A DNA stretch of 37,460 nucleotides, from contig NZ_SMKU01000052.1 of assembly GCF_004349215.1 (NCBI RefSeq), positions 1 through 37,460 of the forward strand, in the 5' to 3' direction. Below are positions 34,487 through 37,460 of this stretch, piece by piece. The notes beneath the pieces are model-generated. The model saw only the letters and a list, made by a program, of their open reading frames with translations. It ran no database searches and was not told the origin of the DNA. The position numbers were made by a program, and so were the translations under genes. The DNA comes from Actinomadura rubrisoli. Its GTDB lineage: Bacteria > Actinomycetota > Actinomycetes > Streptosporangiales > Streptosporangiaceae. The stretch's first letter is position 1. Each line of letters starts with the position of its first letter.

Positions 34487-36466
34487 ATGGCTTCCCCCAA
34501 GGTCAGCGTCATCGTTCCCGTGTACAACTGCCGTACGACGGTGGAGGGGACGCTGCGCTCGGTGTTCGAGCAGACGCTCGCCCCCGAGCTGATCGAAGTG
34601 GTCGCGGTGGACGACGGGTCCACCGACGGCAGCGGTGAGGAGCTCGACCGGCTCGCCACCCAGCATCCCGGGCTCAGCGTCGTCTACCAGCCCAACTCGG
34701 GCGGCCCCGGCGGCCCCCGCAACACCGCGATCGAGCGCGCCCGCGGCGAGTACCTGTTCTTCCTGGACGCCGACGACCGGCTCGGTCCCGAGGCCCTGGA
34801 GCGCCTGTGCGCCATGGCCGACGAGAACGGCACCGACATCGCCATCGGCAACTACGTCGGCGTCGGACGGGGCGTCGCGCGCTTCGACAAGAACGTCCCG
34901 CGCGTCACCGTGGACGACCCCGACTTCGACGTCTACAGCAGGTCGCTGACCGCGCACAAGCTGTTCCGCAGGGACCTCGTGGAACGGCACGGGATCCGCT
35001 TCCCGGCGGGGATCCTCTCGGGCGAGGACAAGGTGTTCACCGCCCATGCGCTCCTGCACTCCTCCGGCGTGTCGATCGTCGCCGACTACGACTGCTACTT
35101 CCTGGTGGAGCGGAACGACGGCACCAGCATCATGCAGACCGGCGGCGCCGGGCCCACCGAGTACTTCGACCGGGCCGCCCGTCCGCTGCTGGAGAACGTC
35201 ATGTCGCACACCAAGCCGGGCCCGGTCCGCGACCGGATGCTCATCCGCCACTTCCAGCGCGACGTCCTGCACCGGTTCAACGGCACGTTCCTCGCGGGCG
35301 ACGCCGATCTCCGGCGGGCGACGCGCGACGGGGCGCGCAACCTCTGCGAGGACTTCCTCAGCCAGGCGGTGCTCAGGCGGATGCCGCCCCGGCACCGGCT
35401 GCTCGCCCACTGCGCGCGCAGCGGGCACCAGGAGCTCCTCAGCAAGATCGTCCAAGCGCACCTGGCGCCCGAGCCGGTGCCGGTCGTGGTCGACAAGGAC
35501 CACGCCTACCTGCGGTACCCCGGCTTCCGGGAGCCCGGCGCCGCCATCTCCGACAGCTACTACGACGTCACCGACCGGCTGCGGGTGGAGCGGCACATGA
35601 CGGCGCTCGGGTGGGACGGCGACCGGCTGCGCGCCAGCGGCACCGTCCGGCTCGGCCAGGTCGACACCGCCGGGCAGTCGGTCCGGATGCTGCTGCGCGA
35701 CAAGAAGTCGGGCGCCGAGCACCGGGTGCCCGCCGAGTCCGACGGCGACGGCGGCTTCACCGTGGACATCGACGCGTGCACGGCGGCCTCCGGCGCGCCC
35801 CTGCCGGCGGGCGCCTGGGACCTGCACGTGGAGGTCGTCTGCGACCAGCTCGCCAAGGAGGGACGGCTCGGCGCCGACCGCTCCCCCGACCTCGGAGCAC
35901 CGCCGGCACGGTTCGTCACGTCCGAGGACGGTGCGGGAGCGGGCGTCACCCCGTTCTTCACGCGCGCCTACGACAACCTGACCCTCACCGTCGTCCCGGG
36001 CCCCGCCGCCCTGGAGAAGCTGCTGCGCGTCGAGGAGATCGGCTGGGACGGCGGCGCGCGGCTGCGCGTGCGCGGCCACGTGCCCGCCGGGTCCGGCGCG
36101 GCCGGGCGCGTCGGCCTCGCCGTCCGGGTGGAGCCGCGCGGCGAGGGGACGGGCCGCGAGGCCGAGGTCCGGCTCACGGCCGGGGACGGCCGCATGGAGT
36201 TCACCGCGGTCGCCGACCTGCGCGGCCTGGCCGCCGGGCGCTGGGACATCTGGCTGGCGTTCACGGTCGGCGGCGAGACCGTCCGGCTGCGGGTACCCAT
36301 GCCGGACGCCCCGAAGGCGGCGGCGGTCCCGTGCGCGGCGTTCGGGATGCGCCGGGCCGCCTACTACCGGACGGGCGGCGGCAACCTCGCGGTCCACGTC
36401 GTCCCCGGGAAGGTGCCCGCCCTGGCCCGGTCGGCCGGCCGCCGCCTCGGCAGGGCCCGGCGCTAA
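34487..36466 (+). CDS. TarS/TarP-like teichoic acid glycosyltransferase
   Basis: A 659-residue enzyme. Residues about 4-320 are a GT-A domain with V-S-V-I-V-P-V-Y-N, N70-S-G-G-P-G-G-P-R-N79, D94-A-D-D and S-G-E180-D181-K-V-F-T. From memory this N-S-G-G-P-x-x-P-R-N form and the late E-D pair are characteristic of the Staphylococcus TarS/TarP enzymes that put GlcNAc on poly(ribitol phosphate). Residues about 365-655 hold two copies of a beta module, each starting G-W-D-G and ending P-[FL]-P-A-G-A-W-D-L-H or G-R-W-D-I-W-L, then [FY]-[FY]-T/R-x-x-x-N-L. In TarS such C-terminal Ig-like domains make trimers. The ATG at 34487 starts the domain; a TTG at 34469 overlaps the previous stop. Sugar donor unknown. 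Confidence 0.85.
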   Translation: MASPKVSVIVPVYNCRTTVEGTLRSVFEQTLAPELIEVVAVDDGSTDGSGEELDRLATQHPGLSVVYQPNSGGPGGPRNTAIERARGEYLFFLDADDRLGPEALERLCAMADENGTDIAIGNYVGVGRGVARFDKNVPRVTVDDPDFDVYSRSLTAHKLFRRDLVERHGIRFPAGILSGEDKVFTAHALLHSSGVSIVADYDCYFLVERNDGTSIMQTGGAGPTEYFDRAARPLLENVMSHTKPGPVRDRMLIRHFQRDVLHRFNGTFLAGDADLRRATRDGARNLCEDFLSQAVLRRMPPRHRLLAHCARSGHQELLSKIVQAHLAPEPVPVVVDKDHAYLRYPGFREPGAAISDSYYDVTDRLRVERHMTALGWDGDRLRASGTVRLGQVDTAGQSVRMLLRDKKSGAEHRVPAESDGDGGFTVDIDACTAASGAPLPAGAWDLHVEVVCDQLAKEGRLGADRSPDLGAPPARFVTSEDGAGAGVTPFFTRAYDNLTLTVVPGPAALEKLLRVEEIGWDGGARLRVRGHVPAGSGAAGRVGLAVRVEPRGEGTGREAEVRLTAGDGRMEFTAVADLRGLAAGRWDIWLAFTVGGETVRLRVPMPDAPKAAAVPCAAFGMRRAAYYRTGGGNLAVHVVPGKVPALARSAGRRLGRARR

Positions 36467-36506
36467 AGGTTCGGGCCGGAAGTGGTCCTTCTACCCAAGG
36501 GCAGTT

Positions 36507-36536
36507 CATTGAGCGTTCAATACATGTTGATACGCT
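36507..36536 (+). promoter_or_regulatory. Promoter with overlapping palindromic operator
   Basis: TTGAGC (36509-36514), 16 bases, TACGCT (36531-36536) make the best -35/-10 pair in the window. The palindrome ATTGA-GCGT-TCAAT (36508-36521) covers the -35, so a dimeric repressor could block it; the half-sites look TetR-like but the regulator is unknown. Confidence 0.55.
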
Positions 36537-36577
36537 GAGTGTCCGCACGATCAGTGCTGGGAGGAAGGCTTGCTGCT

Positions 36578-37460
36578 GTGAACGCGGTGGCGAACCATGT
36601 GAGGGTGGCCGCCGACGACGGCCTGCTGATCCGCTGGCCGGATCCGCTGCCCGACGGCGAGCGGATCGTCCTTCGGCACGGCTCGTCCGGTGACGAGCGC
36701 GCCGCGAACCCCGCCGGCGACCGCCGGTCCTGCGTGCTCGCGCTCGGCGAGCTGGGGCCGGGCGCGTGGGAGGTGCACTTGGAGGCGGGCAGCCTCACCC
36801 GGCCGTTGCTGACCGACGACCCCGGGTTCTCCCTCGACGAGCTGCGCGCCTACGCCGCGTTCCCCCGCCGGCGCTCCGTCCGCGTCACCCGGTCGCGGGA
36901 GGGGCGCGTCATGGTGCGCGTCCACGAGGTCGTGCCGCACGCCGAGGTCGAGGTCGTGCATCCGCGCGACGACGAGATCCGGGTCGGCGGCCTGCTCGCC
37001 TACAGCGGCCCCCGGTCGGGCGAGGCCCGGCTGGTGGCGCTCGCGCGCGAGGGCGGCGGCACGGCGGTCGGCGCGGCGCGGATCCACGGGACCGAGTTCC
37101 ACGCCCGGCTGCCCCTCACCTCCCTGGCGGCCGTCCGCCCCCCGGTGCACTGGGACCTCTGGCTGGACGTCGCCGACGTCCACGCCCGCCTCGCCACGCT
37201 CCTGGACGACGCGCCCGGCAAGCAGGGCAAGCTGGCGTTCCCGTCCCAGACCGTCTCGTCCGGCGGCGGGGAGCTGATCGTCCGGCCTTACTACACGGCG
37301 CGGGACGAACTGTCGGTCGCCTGCCACCGAGCCGATTCCTGGTGGGGGGACGACCCCCCACACCCCCCGGAAACCGCGACCGGCCCGGCCCCCTCCACTC
37401 CGCTAGCGCTCCGCTCCGGGAACCGGGCCGATACCCGGTGGGGGGACGACCCCCCACACC
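36578..37460 (+). CDS. Stand-alone beta-module protein (partial, runs off the window)
   Basis: At least 294 codons, open to the window edge. No signal peptide and no catalytic motif. Two copies of the beta module seen in the two preceding genes make up residues about 5-250: G-P-G-A-W-E-V-H-L and V-H-W-D-L-W-L-D-V correspond to the W-D-x-W-L strand, and R-P-Y-Y-T-A-R-D-E-L-S-V to the final strand. It therefore looks like the accessory part of a TarS-like enzyme without the transferase. After residue about 250 the frame passes through two palindromic repeats, giving a Pro/Asp/Trp-rich tail of 32-residue period that is probably an acquired extension. GTG at 36578 follows GGGAGGAAGG at somewhat long spacing. 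Its own promoter lies upstream. Confidence 0.7.
   Translation, partial: MNAVANHVRVAADDGLLIRWPDPLPDGERIVLRHGSSGDERAANPAGDRRSCVLALGELGPGAWEVHLEAGSLTRPLLTDDPGFSLDELRAYAAFPRRRSVRVTRSREGRVMVRVHEVVPHAEVEVVHPRDDEIRVGGLLAYSGPRSGEARLVALAREGGGTAVGAARIHGTEFHARLPLTSLAAVRPPVHWDLWLDVADVHARLATLLDDAPGKQGKLAFPSQTVSSGGGELIVRPYYTARDELSVACHRADSWWGDDPPHPPETATGPAPSTPLALRSGNRADTRWGDDPPH
37331..37460. repeat. REP-like palindromic repeat, two copies 96 bases apart
   Basis: Bases 37331-37364 and 37427-37460 match at 32 of 34 positions. Each contains the perfect hairpin GTGGGGGG-ACGA-CCCCCCAC (37342-37361 and 37438-37457). The 96-base period is 32 codons, so both copies are read in the same frame. The window ends at the last base of the second copy. 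Confidence 0.85.

Overview
The window is a dense, very GC-rich segment of a chromosome from a filamentous-type actinomycete. A WhiB-family regulator, a complete set of three F420 biosynthesis genes (fbiA, fbiB, fbiC), GTG/TTG starts and leaderless TANNNT-N6-start promoters all fit. From memory, the gene order whiB2 - fbiA - fbiB - mannose-1-P guanylyltransferase - LCP protein - TIGR03089 protein resembles Mycobacterium. The teichoic-acid-type genes at the right end suggest Streptosporangiales, perhaps an Actinomadura relative; the genus is a guess. I see no tRNA, rRNA, insertion sequence, prophage or CRISPR array.

Left part (1-6.4 kb, minus strand): a DUF5719-type membrane-anchored protein and a 1092-residue GT2/multi-membrane glycosyltransferase form an operon. 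They lie downstream of a WhiB2-like Fe-S regulator and a four-helix membrane protein with a long Gln/Tyr/Gly/Pro tail.

F420 part (6.6-12.7 kb): fbiA and fbiB overlap by 4 bases. A solute-binding-like lipidless anchored protein faces away from fbiC. A 22-bp stem separates fbiC from a convergent LysR regulator.

Sugar/envelope part (13.8-23.9 kb): a small membrane protein, an AlkA-type DNA glycosylase that overlaps a nucleotide-sugar pyrophosphorylase, a GT4 glycosyltransferase, a SAM methyltransferase, a flippase-like UPF0104 protein overlapping a thioredoxin, another GT4, a polyprenol-phosphate-sugar GT2 and a 702-residue GT-C-like membrane protein.

Right part (23.9-37.5 kb, plus strand): TIGR03089 protein, LCP ligase, two paralogous membrane acyltransferases, two GT2/CDP-glycerol-glycerophosphotransferase fusion enzymes, a TarS/TarP-like glycosyltransferase and a truncated reading frame made only of the same accessory beta modules. 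Read together this is a wall teichoic acid or related phosphodiester glycopolymer locus: backbone polymerisation (TagF-like domains), sugar decoration (TarS-like), O-acylation (acyltransferase-3 pair) and attachment to peptidoglycan (LCP). The most interesting signal is a beta module ending in a W-D-[LIV]-x-L strand and a [YF]-[YF]-T-x-x-x-N-L strand. It recurs in three consecutive proteins with different catalytic partners. The window stops inside a palindromic repeat that appears twice, exactly 96 bases apart, in frame with the last gene.
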